The position numbers were made by a program, and so were the translations under genes. Under the pieces are notes generated by a model. It did no database searches and was not told the origin of the DNA. It saw only the letters and a program-made list of their open reading frames with translations. Shown here piece by piece: positions 47,442-56,139 of a stretch of DNA of 64,000 nucleotides; position 1 is the stretch's first letter; each line of letters begins with the position of its first letter. The DNA comes from Propionispira arboris (GTDB lineage: Bacteria > Bacillota > Negativicutes > Selenomonadales > Selenomonadaceae): positions 62,001 through 126,000 of the forward strand of contig NZ_FNZK01000012.1 of the NCBI RefSeq assembly GCF_900109225.1, read 5' to 3'.

Positions 47442-49340
47442 GTGTATACGAAGACTAGTAAAAAAGGAATCTTGTCAATTCTACTGGCTTTTATTCTCTT
47501 GTTGCAGATGACAGCAGCAGTTTTAGCCAAAGATGGTAGTAATAGTGCTGAAAAAACGCCTAAATTGGCAGTTAAAATTGATCGGAATGATATAGATCAA
47601 TTGCCGAGGAATTTCAGAATGTCTACGGATGAATTCAAAAGTTATCCTAAAAATGGAGTAATGCCATCGAGAAAGGGTCTTGATACATTAGGAAACTCAG
47701 CAAGCAGTGCTTTTTCAGAAACTGAGTTTGTTAATGTTTTAAAACAATTACCGACAGTGCCTGATAAGGTCTATGTAATTGATCTGCGTGGCGAGTCTCA
47801 TGGCTATTTAAATGGTACCTGCGTGAGCTGGTTCGCTCCACCGAGTAATTGGGGTAATGATGGTCGGACACTTGAACAAGTAAAAGCTATAGAGCAGGAA
47901 CAATTGCAGAAGCTGTTTAAAGCTTCTCCAGTAAAAGTCTATAATTTTGATGACAATAAAAATGTTTTACTGGATCAGATTGAATTTTCCATAAATCGCG
48001 TGCGAACAGAAGAAGAAATGGTCAAAGAACATGGTGCCCATTACTTTAGGTTAGCGTTATCTGATCATTTTCGTCCCGATGATAGTGATGTGGATACATT
48101 CCTTGCTTTCTATAAAACATTACCGAAAGATGCCTGGCTTCATTATCATTGCTTTGCAGGAATGGGAAGAACGACAATATTCGCTGTCATGGCAGACATA
48201 TTGAAAAATGCTCATGATGTAAGTTTTAAAGCTATTGTGGATCGTCAAGGCATTTTAGGCAATACAAACTTAAGCAATATCCCTGACAATAAGAAGAACT
48301 GGGGGCGCAAAGGGTATATTGAACGTTATCAGTTCGTGAAACATTTCTATGACTATGTAAAAGACAGCCCGCGTGATTTGCCGAAAACTTGGAGTCAGTG
48401 GGCAAAAGAACATGACTATGAAACTTATACGCCAGACTATGAAGGTTATGTATGGCGTGTTGATACGAAGAACGTTGACCAATTACCGCGGAATTATCGA
48501 AGCTCAAATGATGTTTTTAAAGTACCAAAAAAAGTCAATAAAGAAGCTGATTTAACCTATATTCCGTCACGGAAGGGATTGGATTCCTTGTATATTTCTG
48601 GCAGTGCCCAGTGTTCACAGCTAGAATTTAATCAGCTGATGACGAACCTTAAGACAATGGCTAAGGGACCAATCTACATCGTCGATTTGAGACAAGAATC
48701 ACATGGATTACTCAATGGTAATGGTGTTAGCTGGTATGGCGATCGTGATTGGAGCAATATAAATAAGACGTATGACCAGATAATTGCCGATGAAAAAATA
48801 CGATTGAAAGCTACGTTAAATAAAAAGACTGTTTTGTCGGTACTTGATGATGATAAAAAAGCAGCAGATCCACAGTTGGAAAAAATCACAAGTGCATTGA
48901 CGGAAGAAGAAATGGTTAGAAATGGCGGAGCAAATTATTTTAGGATTACAGCAACAGATCATATTTGGCCGAGTCCGGAAAATATTGACCGCTTTATGAA
49001 TTTTGTGAAGACTTTGCCGCAAAATTCATGGCTGCATTTTCATTGTCAGGCCGGTGAGGGGCGTACAACCGCATATATGGTTATGTATGATATGATGAAA
49101 AACCCAGATGCAAGCTTGAAAGATATTGTATATCGTCAATATTTGCTTGGTGGTCAATATACGATGTTCACTGGAAGTGGCAAAAATAGTTGGAAAAATG
49201 ATTATTATGCTGAAAAAGCCAGAATCATTCCACGATTTTATCAGTATGTGCAAGAAAATGCGGCTAATGGTTTTAAGATTCTATGGTCGCAATGGATAAA
49301 AGAAAATAAACCTGCTAATACGGAGTCTGCTATACAGTAA
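47442..49340 (+). CDS. Tandem double-domain PTP-like phytase
   Basis: 632 residues from GTG at 47442, with GAGGGA nine bases before; an open frame begins earlier at a TTG (47406). The signal peptide spans about residues 1-28. Two complete phosphatase repeats follow. The first has HCFAGMGRTT (Cys237) and the second HCQAGEGRTT (Cys535); each starts with a DQLPRNxR motif and a PSRKGLD block. This resembles the tandem phytase of Mitsuokella. In domain 1 the loop position usually Glu is Phe, so its specificity may differ. It lies between the single-domain phytase and a porin, probably one operon. Confidence 0.92.
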   Translation: MYTKTSKKGILSILLAFILLLQMTAAVLAKDGSNSAEKTPKLAVKIDRNDIDQLPRNFRMSTDEFKSYPKNGVMPSRKGLDTLGNSASSAFSETEFVNVLKQLPTVPDKVYVIDLRGESHGYLNGTCVSWFAPPSNWGNDGRTLEQVKAIEQEQLQKLFKASPVKVYNFDDNKNVLLDQIEFSINRVRTEEEMVKEHGAHYFRLALSDHFRPDDSDVDTFLAFYKTLPKDAWLHYHCFAGMGRTTIFAVMADILKNAHDVSFKAIVDRQGILGNTNLSNIPDNKKNWGRKGYIERYQFVKHFYDYVKDSPRDLPKTWSQWAKEHDYETYTPDYEGYVWRVDTKNVDQLPRNYRSSNDVFKVPKKVNKEADLTYIPSRKGLDSLYISGSAQCSQLEFNQLMTNLKTMAKGPIYIVDLRQESHGLLNGNGVSWYGDRDWSNINKTYDQIIADEKIRLKATLNKKTVLSVLDDDKKAADPQLEKITSALTEEEMVRNGGANYFRITATDHIWPSPENIDRFMNFVKTLPQNSWLHFHCQAGEGRTTAYMVMYDMMKNPDASLKDIVYRQYLLGGQYTMFTGSGKNSWKNDYYAEKARIIPRFYQYVQENAANGFKILWSQWIKENKPANTESAIQ

Positions 49341-49392
49341 TGCTTGGCAGCAGCTATATCAAAAAATTTTAGCAAAAATGGGGCGTGTGAAA

Positions 49393-50487
49393 ATGAACAG
49401 AAAATTATTGACAACATTGGTGCTGGGAGCACTTATTTTGACGAACGGAGTGACTACAACTTATGCTGCAGGGTTACAGCTGCCTGGTGATGGAAAGCTT
49501 GGAAAATTGGGCGATGAGGTTACGGATGTTGATGGAGGCAAAACGAAGGCTAAACAGGAGCTGAAAAAAGAAAAAGATGTGTCTGTTAAAATAGCAACAA
49601 AGACAGAAGTGAAGAACGATGCGGCTTCATCTACCAAAATCAAGCATGAGGGGAAATTATATGTAGACGGTAAAATTGATGATATGTGGACTGCAGAAGT
49701 CGGGCTGAATATTGAAACGAAGACTGATAATGGAAAACAAAGTGAAACGGAAAAGTGGGAAATGGAAAATGTCTGGTTGGAATATCAAAAGTCACCAGAA
49801 TTTTCTTTTAAGTTTGGACGTCAAACCTATCATTTGGCGAAAGGGCTATATATGGATCAGGATGGCGTCTTTGGCGGCAAGGCAATTTATAAGCTTGATA
49901 AAAATAATACAGCAGAAGTTTTTCTTGGTCGGGATGATCAGGATAGAGATGGAGTTGGCATCAAATTAAAAAATGGTAAGGTTACGGCTACGCCGGCAAG
50001 CAATACTACATTGTTAGAGGTGTTAAATTTTGCTCATAAACTCAAGCATGGCTCAATTGGTACATATATAGCAAAACAGGATCGACAGGATCAATATGGT
50101 GGTGGTACAGATAAGTTCTTAGGGCTATATGGTAATTATCGTGTAGTGCCAAATACGGATTTCAATTTTGAATATCTGAAAAACAATGAGACCGACACAA
50201 ACGGGTATGTTGCTGAATTGAAGTTTGGAAAGTTGAAAAAGGTCGGGGATTATACGTTTGCCGTAGACTATATGGACGTCGATAAAGAGCTGATGAATAC
50301 GAATAATTATACAGACTATGATAGTCAGATCAGCGACCCGGCATTGGGCTTCAAAGGACCAGGAGTTACTGTAGTAAATAAATTGTCCAAACATTCGCAG
50401 CTACAATTGCAGAGATGGTGGGGTCGCGATAAAGCAGATCAGACATCCATTCCGGTTACAAAATTGATATTGTATGTGAAGTTTTAA
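49393..50487 (+). CDS. Outer-membrane porin-like beta-barrel protein
   Basis: 364 residues from ATG at 49393; in-frame starts at 49378 and 49387 are alternatives. The signal peptide ends TTYAA. A polar Lys/Asp-rich linker (about 30-70) is followed by alternating beta strands (VWLEYQKSPEFSFKFGRQTY, and others) and a C-terminal VKF. Ending in Phe is the outer-membrane-protein insertion signal. It fits a diderm Negativicute. Placed after two phytases, it may take up phosphate or inositol phosphates; that is inference from position. Confidence 0.8.
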   Translation: MNRKLLTTLVLGALILTNGVTTTYAAGLQLPGDGKLGKLGDEVTDVDGGKTKAKQELKKEKDVSVKIATKTEVKNDAASSTKIKHEGKLYVDGKIDDMWTAEVGLNIETKTDNGKQSETEKWEMENVWLEYQKSPEFSFKFGRQTYHLAKGLYMDQDGVFGGKAIYKLDKNNTAEVFLGRDDQDRDGVGIKLKNGKVTATPASNTTLLEVLNFAHKLKHGSIGTYIAKQDRQDQYGGGTDKFLGLYGNYRVVPNTDFNFEYLKNNETDTNGYVAELKFGKLKKVGDYTFAVDYMDVDKELMNTNNYTDYDSQISDPALGFKGPGVTVVNKLSKHSQLQLQRWWGRDKADQTSIPVTKLILYVKF

Positions 50488-50605
50488 AAATGTCTAAGTG
50501 TAGAACTGCGTGCGGAAATCATTTGATGAGAAACATAGCATGATCGTCAGTACTATATTTTATAGGCATATGAAATAGCTTACATAAAAAGTAAGTTGAA
50601 TAAGA

Positions 50606-50645
50606 TGGCTGTATAGGAAATTGATAGATTTTCTGTACAGCCATT
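50606..50645 (+). terminator. Stem-loop after the porin gene
   Basis: A 14-bp stem GGCTGTATAGGAAA / TTTTCTGTACAGCC with G-T pairs and a short loop; only ATTT follows, so termination strength is uncertain. Confidence 0.6.
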
Positions 50646-50695
50646 TAGCCTTGTGCGGGAAAATAACATAGTTTTTTCAAGGGGGAAGTAATATT

Positions 50696-52693
50696 ATGGC
50701 AGGCAATTTAAGGTTAAGAACAAAACTGCTCGTGCTGCTGCTCATTCCAATAATCTTTATTTTAGGTAGTGTGAGCATGTATTCATACTATGGTGCACGG
50801 AATTTATTAAATGATCAGATTAGACAGACGGCGCTTTATATTGTAAACAGCAATAGTGTAAAAATGTATTCATATTTAAAGGAAAAAGAAGCTTTGGTAT
50901 CTATGACAGCTGATTTTTTAGGAGGTAAAGAGATAAGTAAAGCGGATGAAATTGATTTTTTAAAGCATGTAAAGACTTCTTGTCCGGGGATACAGTCTGC
51001 ATATACTGGTTATGCAAACTTAACAGCGGCAGATTCTCAAGGGGTTACCGAGCAAGAAAAACCTGTTGGCTATGATCCGCGAACTCGTGACTGGTATAAA
51101 AGTGCAGTGGCGTCGGATACTGCTGCTTATACGCCGATTTATGAGGCTTCAGATAAAAGCCTTTCTGCCGGAGTCGTGAAGAAAATTATGCGAAATGGCC
51201 AAGTAGCTGGAGTTGCCGGAATTACTTTGGATATAAATCCTATTCGTAAGTTAGCACAAGAATTTAAACTGGCGGAAACAGGTTATGCAGCGATACTTGA
51301 CGCGAAGGGGAATTTTGTATATCATCCTGAATTTCGTCTTACCGATAATATAGACGAAGTTGAAGACGGTGTTCTGGCAAAATATAGCCAGACTTTTATG
51401 AATGGTGAAAATTCTGTACAAACGGCGAATATAAATGGCAAGGAAATTATGATGGCAGCTTCTCCAATCGGAAGCACGGGCTGGACTTTTATGACATTTG
51501 TACCGCAGGAAGAAATGTTAGAAAAGGTAACAGTGTTGGGCAAGAATTTTTTGGTGGCTGGCATTGCAGGACTTTTTTTATTAACTGGAATAATTATAGG
51601 CATTACCATGAAAATTACAGCCAGAATTAAGATGGTAGAAATTATGGCTGAACAAGTAGCAAATGGAGATTTGTCTATCGGACAGGTTAGGACCAATATA
51701 CGATTTGGTGACGAGATTGATAATTTAATCAGTAATTTTGTTAGGATGAAACGAAATTTGGGTGAACTTATTCAGCGAGTATATCATTCAGCTGAGCAGG
51801 TAGTGGAATCTAGTGAACAGGTCAAGCTTAATTCGAGCCAATCGGCGGCGGCTTCTGCGAATGTTGCTGAATCGATAACATTAATTAGCCAAGGTTTAGA
51901 AAATCAGGCAAGTTCATTAAATAACATTGTTGCTGTTGTGAGTGGTATCGCAAAAAATATTGAAGGCACTGCTGCTAATGCTTTGGACATTAGGAATGTT
52001 GCAGAAAAAGCAACAAAGACAAGCAATACGGGACAAAGGTTAATTGATCAAGCTGTTGAGCAGATGGATAATATGGTTCAGACAGCCAGGCTCGCACAAG
52101 AAACTTCTGGTAAACTGGAACAAAGTTCTATGGAGATTGTACAAATTGTAGAATTGATTTCCAATATTGCTGGTCAGACCAATCTTTTGGCACTTAATGC
52201 GGCAATTGAAGCTGCCCGAGCAGGTGAGCAAGGACGTGGCTTTTCTGTTGTTGCTGATGAGGTGAGAAAGCTTGCGGAACAATCTGATTTGGCGGCAAAA
52301 AAAATTGCTATATTGATTCAAGAACATAATCAGGGAATAAACAATGTTGTTAGTTCTATTGAATTGTCGATTGATAATGTTGATCAAGGGGTTCAAATTG
52401 TGAATTTGGCAGGCGCTGAATTTAAAAGAATTACATCCTTAATAACAGTTGTAAGCGAACAGGTGAGAAGTATTTCTAGTCTGATGCAGCCTTTATCAGC
52501 TGGAAGTAAAGCAATTGTTGTTTCGATAGGTGAGGCCAATCAACAGAGTCATAATTCGATGGGAGCTGTACAAACTGTATCGGCAGCCGCAGAACAGCAA
52601 TCGGCTGCTTTGGAAGAAATTTCGAAAACTTGCATGAATTTAGCAGATCTGTCTGAAGAACTTAAGGAACAAGTGAGGAAATTCAAAATTTAA
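50696..52693 (+). CDS. Methyl-accepting chemotaxis protein with dCache sensor
   Basis: 665 residues. Membrane segment 1 (about 9-31), an extracytoplasmic dCache domain (about 35-280), membrane segment 2 (about 282-303), HAMP (about 305-360), then the signalling domain with its hairpin tip [16 protein letters not shown]. The sensor has [17 protein letters not shown] and a later TLDI, which resemble amino-acid-binding dCache proteins; ligand prediction is tentative. No other chemotaxis gene is in the window. AAGGGGGAAG precedes the ATG. Confidence 0.93.
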   Translation: MAGNLRLRTKLLVLLLIPIIFILGSVSMYSYYGARNLLNDQIRQTALYIVNSNSVKMYSYLKEKEALVSMTADFLGGKEISKADEIDFLKHVKTSCPGIQSAYTGYANLTAADSQGVTEQEKPVGYDPRTRDWYKSAVASDTAAYTPIYEASDKSLSAGVVKKIMRNGQVAGVAGITLDINPIRKLAQEFKLAETGYAAILDAKGNFVYHPEFRLTDNIDEVEDGVLAKYSQTFMNGENSVQTANINGKEIMMAASPIGSTGWTFMTFVPQEEMLEKVTVLGKNFLVAGIAGLFLLTGIIIGITMKITARIKMVEIMAEQVANGDLSIGQVRTNIRFGDEIDNLISNFVRMKRNLGELIQRVYHSAEQVVESSEQVKLNSSQSAAASANVAESITLISQGLENQASSLNNIVAVVSGIAKNIEGTAANALDIRNVAEKATKTSNTGQRLIDQAVEQMDNMVQTARLAQETSGKLEQSSMEIVQIVELISNIAGQTNLLALNAAIEAARAGEQGRGFSVVADEVRKLAEQSDLAAKKIAILIQEHNQGINNVVSSIELSIDNVDQGVQIVNLAGAEFKRITSLITVVSEQVRSISSLMQPLSAGSKAIVVSIGEANQQSHNSMGAVQTVSAAAEQQSAALEEISKTCMNLADLSEELKEQVRKFKI

Positions 52694-52738
52694 AATTATT
52701 TATTGATAAATAGGATCTTTATAATGATGGGCAATAGA

Positions 52739-52877
52739 TATAATTAAAATATGATAAAACTAAACATTAGACTATATTAATAAAGTACGGGGAAAATTGT
52801 TTTTTACGACAGTGAAGAATAATACAGAAAATACGAATGGAAAAACCGTATATCTCGCGACATATGGGTGTCAGATG
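52739..52877 (+). repeat. Left copy of a 139-bp direct repeat (miaB 5' region)
   Basis: Matches 56001-56139 over 139 bases with no gaps and about ten substitutions (about 93% identity, counted by eye). It covers 67 bases of miaB upstream sequence and the first 24 codons. The intervening 3.1 kb holds the stress-gene island. Confidence 0.92.
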
Positions 52878-52901
52878 TTTACGGTGTTAAGAACGTATTA
52901 A
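52806..52901 (+). pseudogene. Truncated miaB 5' fragment
   Basis: Reads as the MiaB N terminus including YLATYGCQM, but the start codon is ACG instead of ATG. After codon 24 the sequence leaves the miaB match, and the frame stops at 52899. It lacks both iron-sulfur sites. The intact gene is at 56068. Confidence 0.88.
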
Positions 52902-52934
52902 TGAAAAAATAAGCTCATTTTAGTCAATTTGCTG

Positions 52935-53042
52935 TCAGCTTGATTTTGCAATTTCTTTAATTTGTGGTGCATTATCTGTCCATGAACCAGCCTGCCAAAA
53001 TCCCGTTGCACAACCATCATCAATTATAATGAATGCCTTTCT
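52935..53042 (-). pseudogene. Possible C-terminal gene remnant
   Basis: An open stretch of 35 codons without a start, ending in TGA, reads ...FIIIDDGCATGFWQAGSW... and looks protein-like in composition. I do not recognise the family. It sits just inside the left end of the island and may be debris from the insertion event. Confidence 0.3.
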
Positions 53043-53055
53043 TTAATAATCATTA

Positions 53056-53089
53056 ATAAATTAGTTATACTATTATATAACTAATTTAT
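53056..53089. promoter_or_regulatory. Perfect 14-bp-arm palindrome
   Basis: ATAAATTAGTTATA, six bases, TATAACTAATTTAT. It lies 19 bases upstream of the promoter at 53108, so it could be an operator; it could also act as a hairpin. No regulator gene is nearby. Confidence 0.4.
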
Positions 53090-53107
53090 TATAAGTCAAA
53101 TGATTAT

Positions 53108-53136
53108 TTGACAATGATTCTTCTTTGCGGTACAAT
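53108..53136 (+). promoter_or_regulatory. Strong sigma-A promoter in the stress island
   Basis: A perfect TTGACA (53108-53113), a 17-base spacer and TACAAT (53131-53136). The start would be near 53143, followed by about 105 bases up to a terminator-like hairpin. Confidence 0.75.
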
Positions 53137-53142
53137 AGATAT

Positions 53143-53248
53143 ATAAAATTTTATCATGCATCGGACCATTTACAGCAAAATACTGAATCCCTACGAATAT
53201 GGGCGGTAGATCTTTTACAGACACGCTTCATAAACGTAGGGTTTTTTT
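53143..53248 (+). ncRNA. Candidate small RNA or leader RNA
   Basis: Bounded by the promoter at 53108-53136 and by a hairpin CCCTACG (53189-53195) / CGTAGGG (53235-53241) followed by T7. No ORF of useful size lies inside. It may be an sRNA of about 105 nt, or an attenuated leader of the gene at 53405. It matches no riboswitch that I can recognise. Confidence 0.4.
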
Positions 53249-53404
53249 CTTATCCTAATCAAAAATAAAATAATATGTCTTGGTCTGTAGCCCTGCTTAT
53301 CCTATTTAATAGTATGTGTATTACCAATCAGTTCATTCGTACAGAGCCAATACATTGAAAATAAAAGGACGGAAAAGGAGACGAAATAAAAATGAAATCA
53401 GGCC

Positions 53405-54211
53405 GTGCCTGCTAATTTAACTACAGAACAATTTTCTGGACACAGTTTCACTTTTCTAAATTTACCTGCTGATCAACAAAGTGTCGGCTATAAAATTTTC
53501 ACACCAGCACAGGCAGAACAAGGAGATCAATCTTCGCCAATTAATTTTTCTGAACATTTTGCCAAAGAAGCTACTGTGAGTAAAGTGATCCCAGACCCGG
53601 CTACAAAAGAATATTTAGTATATCTAACAGTAAATGATACGGGGGAAGAATTGGCGGAACACACCAGACACGGCCAGTTAAGCAGCCTGGTATTAACATC
53701 TGATTTAATAAATGCCAAAGAACAGTTCATGGGTAAAACAATTTATCCTAAAACGCGAAATTTGTCAGGCAGCGATGATGTAACAACACCTATTTTAATC
53801 GGTAGTGCTGTTACTGTAGTTGATGTAGTGGCTAGTTCACAAGCACGAAAACCAATTTCATTGGTTGTCTCTGTAAATGGGAAAAACGCTATTCTACCGA
53901 TAGCTTATAGCTGGACTAACATACCATCAACTGACTGGTCAAGTGCACCAGCTTGGCAAGAAGATTTATTTCTTCAAGACCCAAGAACTACATTAGGATG
54001 GTCATCAGACACATGGGAAAATATTGAAAAGGCCAGCGTGGTCGAAAATATGACAAAAGATCAGGTACTGCTCAGTTGGGGGAAACCAAATCGGACTGAA
54101 AGTAATTCAACTGCTTGGATTTACGGTTCCAAAAAGTTAAATTTCTCTGGCAGTGTAGTATCATCTATTGAAACGATCACCGAAACAGCTCCGATTGAAA
54201 CAATCAACTAA
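53405..54211 (+). CDS. Unrecognised protein, probably missing its N terminus
   Basis: 268 residues from GTG at 53405. I do not recognise the family. The last 60 residues (VVENMTKDQVLLSWGKPNR) resemble the SmpA/BamE-like motif of some envelope proteins. A good AAGGAG site and ATG at 53392 sit in another frame and encode only seven codons. The main frame has a stop at 53393 and no ribosome site of its own. A deletion or frameshift that removed a signal peptide would explain this, so the gene may be broken. Confidence 0.55.
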   Translation: MPANLTTEQFSGHSFTFLNLPADQQSVGYKIFTPAQAEQGDQSSPINFSEHFAKEATVSKVIPDPATKEYLVYLTVNDTGEELAEHTRHGQLSSLVLTSDLINAKEQFMGKTIYPKTRNLSGSDDVTTPILIGSAVTVVDVVASSQARKPISLVVSVNGKNAILPIAYSWTNIPSTDWSSAPAWQEDLFLQDPRTTLGWSSDTWENIEKASVVENMTKDQVLLSWGKPNRTESNSTAWIYGSKKLNFSGSVVSSIETITETAPIETIN

Positions 54212-54263
54212 ATTTTGTTGGCTGTTTCTCACTATCCCAAATTGTCTAATAAAAAAATAAAAT

Positions 54264-54311
54264 GAGGCTGTTGCAAAGCTTTTTTCAATGCTGACGGCAA
54301 CCTTGTTTTTT
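54264..54311 (+). terminator. Weak terminator after the gene at 53405
   Basis: GTTGC pairs with GCAAC, extended by AGG/CTT across a bulge, followed by T6. The GGCTGTTGCAAAG stretch also resembles some insertion-sequence ends. Confidence 0.4.
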
Positions 54312-54397
54312 GATTAATTTTATAGTACACACACGTTACAACATAGGAAAAACAGGGAGAGAATAACGGTCTTCGTCGAAAAAAAGGAGGAAGAACA

Positions 54398-55222
54398 ATG
54401 AGTACAATTATGATGAAAGATGGCACACAGATTTATTATAAGGACTGGGGTACAGGTCAACCTTTGGTGTTTAGCCATGGGTGGCCCCTTAATTCAGATA
54501 GCTGGGAGGCTCAGATGGTGTTTTTTGCTTCAAAAGGCTATCGTTGTATTGCCCATGACCGCCGTGGACATGGACGTTCAAGCCAGCCTTGGGATGGCAA
54601 TGAAATGAACACGTATGCCGATGACTTATCGGCACTAATCGAAAATCTCGACCTAAACAACGTTATTCTAATTGGCTTCTCCGCGGGCGGTGGCGAAATT
54701 GCTCGTTATATAGGTCGTCAAGGTACCAAGCGAGTGGAGAAGGTGGCTCTTATTTCCGCTGTTCCCCCATTAATGCTGAAAACAGCGAAAAACCCCGGTG
54801 GTTTGCCGATTGATGCGTTCGACGAGATTCGCCAGGGATCTATTGCGGATCGTTCGCAGTTTTATAAAGATCTTGCGGCTGGACCCTTTTTCGGAGCCAA
54901 TAGACCCGGTGCCAAAGTCTCACAGGGAATGATGGACTCATTTTGGCTCCAGGGGATGCAAGCCGGTCACAAGAATACTTTAGACTGTATCAAGGCTTTT
55001 TCTGAGACGGATTTTACCGAAGATCTTAAGGAATTCGATATTCCAACGCTGATTGTTCATGGTAATGACGACCAAATCGTACCAATCGGCGCGGCAGCTC
55101 TTCACTCATCGCAGTTGATTAAAAATGCAACCTTGAAAATCTATGAAGGTGCACCCCACGGTATCGTATACACCCATAAAGACCAGCTCAACGCTGATTT
55201 GCTGGAATTTATTAAAAAATGA
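54398..55222 (+). CDS. Alpha/beta hydrolase, non-heme chloroperoxidase-like
   Basis: 274 residues, complete alpha/beta-hydrolase fold. Oxyanion region [11 protein letters not shown], nucleophile elbow GFSAGGGE (Ser), acid Asp in HGNDDQIVP, and His in APHGIVYTH. This is the cofactor-free haloperoxidase/esterase group, often carried in stress or mobile gene sets. Cytosolic, no signal peptide. Base composition looks more GC-rich than its neighbours, suggesting transfer. AAGGAGG precedes the ATG. Confidence 0.9.
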   Translation: MSTIMMKDGTQIYYKDWGTGQPLVFSHGWPLNSDSWEAQMVFFASKGYRCIAHDRRGHGRSSQPWDGNEMNTYADDLSALIENLDLNNVILIGFSAGGGEIARYIGRQGTKRVEKVALISAVPPLMLKTAKNPGGLPIDAFDEIRQGSIADRSQFYKDLAAGPFFGANRPGAKVSQGMMDSFWLQGMQAGHKNTLDCIKAFSETDFTEDLKEFDIPTLIVHGNDDQIVPIGAAALHSSQLIKNATLKIYEGAPHGIVYTHKDQLNADLLEFIKK

Positions 55223-55353
55223 GGACAACTTTTATTGATGTGTATGATTTTTTGTCAGGTTATTTGCCTTTAGTACCTGGCCTCTACAGGTAAAATGGCA
55301 GCATAATCTGTTTTTCCCTATTGTTTTTTTTATAAAAAAGAGGAGTGATGAAC

Positions 55354-55566
55354 ATGAATGAAGATATTCTAAAAGGAAAATGGATGGAAATTAAGGGGAG
55401 TGTAAAAGAACAGTGGGGCAAGCTTACTGACGATGATCTTGTTGAGGTGGAAGGAATAAAAGAAAAACTAGAAGGTCTATTGCAGGTTAAATATGGTTAT
55501 TCTAAAGACAAAGCGCAACAGGAATGTAGTAAGTTTATCAATAATTATAAAAAGAATAATCCCTGA
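55354..55566 (+). CDS. CsbD-family stress protein
   Basis: 70 residues from ATG at 55354, with AAGAGGAG before it; two in-frame starts lie 6 and 9 bases upstream. The typical family pattern is LKGKWMEIKGSVKEQWGKLTDDDL. CsbD proteins accumulate under general stress (sigma-B dependent in B. subtilis); the molecular role is unknown. It lies between the hydrolase and a small membrane peptide. Confidence 0.92.
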   Translation: MNEDILKGKWMEIKGSVKEQWGKLTDDDLVEVEGIKEKLEGLLQVKYGYSKDKAQQECSKFINNYKKNNP

Positions 55567-55651
55567 ATTAGAAAATAAGAATCTAATGAAAATGGATACG
55601 ACAGTGTGGAAATATTCTGCACTGTAAATACAAATACGAAGGGAGAAAATT

Positions 55652-55801
55652 ATGTTAAATACAATCCTCCTTATCTTAGTCGTGATGTGGCTGTTCGGTA
55701 TGGTTACTTCATATACAATGGGTGGTCTAATCCATATTTTACTTGTAATTGCCATCGTGGTGTTTCTGGTTAACTTCATTACAGGAAGACGCTCATTATA
55801 A
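55652..55801 (+). CDS. lmo0937-like small membrane protein
   Basis: 49 residues: MLNTILLILVVMWLFGMV, a short glycine-containing turn (TMGG), then a second membrane segment ending FITGRRSL. This is the pattern of the lmo0937 family of two-segment stress-linked membrane peptides, often found beside CsbD genes. GGGAGA precedes the ATG. Function unknown. Confidence 0.85.
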   Translation: MLNTILLILVVMWLFGMVTSYTMGGLIHILLVIAIVVFLVNFITGRRSL

Positions 55802-55913
55802 GATAAGTGCTTTAAGCTCGAAATTCAAAAACAAACAAGTATATTTTATAGATGAAGTTTTTCTTTTTTAGGAGAACAGGTCTTAAACAATCGAAAAATG
55901 ATTCTATAATACA

Positions 55914-55962
55914 TGTTGGGGTAAGCAAAAAAACAAATTGCTTATTCTAACATATTTTTTTG
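55914..55962 (+). terminator. Intrinsic terminator closing the stress island
   Basis: A 12-bp stem GTTGGGGTAAGC / GCTTATTCTAAC with G-T pairs, followed by ATATTTTTTT. Confidence 0.8.
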
Positions 55963-56000
55963 CATAAAAATGATAATAATATTTTTCTTAAAGATGTTTT

Positions 56001-56139
56001 TACAATTAAAATATGATAAAATTAAATATTAGACTATATCAATAAAGTACGGGGGAAATTGTTTTTTATGACAGTGAACAATAATACAGAAAATACGAAT
56101 AAAAAAACCGTATATCTCGCGACATACGGGTGTCAGATG
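56001..56139 (+). repeat. Right copy of the 139-bp direct repeat (intact miaB 5' region)
   Basis: Ungapped match to 52739-52877. This copy keeps the ATG start and runs into the full-length gene. Confidence 0.92.

Larger units (their letters stand above)
52694..53404. other. 711-base gap: miaB fragment, gene remnant, promoter and hairpins
   Basis: Contents in order: the left copy of the 139-bp miaB duplication (52739-52877); a 35-codon open remnant on the minus strand (52935-53042); a 14-bp-arm palindrome (53056-53089); a strong sigma-A promoter (53108-53136); and a CCCTACG/CGTAGGG hairpin with T7 (53189-53248). From 53250 to 53370 I see nothing definite. Confidence 0.7.

Noticed and set aside
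53143-53248. Leader considered as a known riboswitch (FMN, fluoride, ZTP, cyclic di-GMP)
   Set aside because: None of the conserved cores of these classes could be matched; only a GGCGGTAG string recalls the FMN element, without its other parts.
54262-54290. GGCTGTTGCAAAG as an insertion-sequence end
   Set aside because: No matching inverted end, transposase or target duplication within the island; the stretch also fits a weak terminator.
55240-55300. TACCTG...CAGGTA dyad after the alpha/beta hydrolase as a terminator
   Set aside because: Only six base pairs and no T-run; it could be chance.
52694-56000. Stress island considered as a prophage or integrative element
   Set aside because: No integrase, excisionase or phage gene, and no tRNA attachment site; the 139-bp miaB repeat explains the boundaries better.
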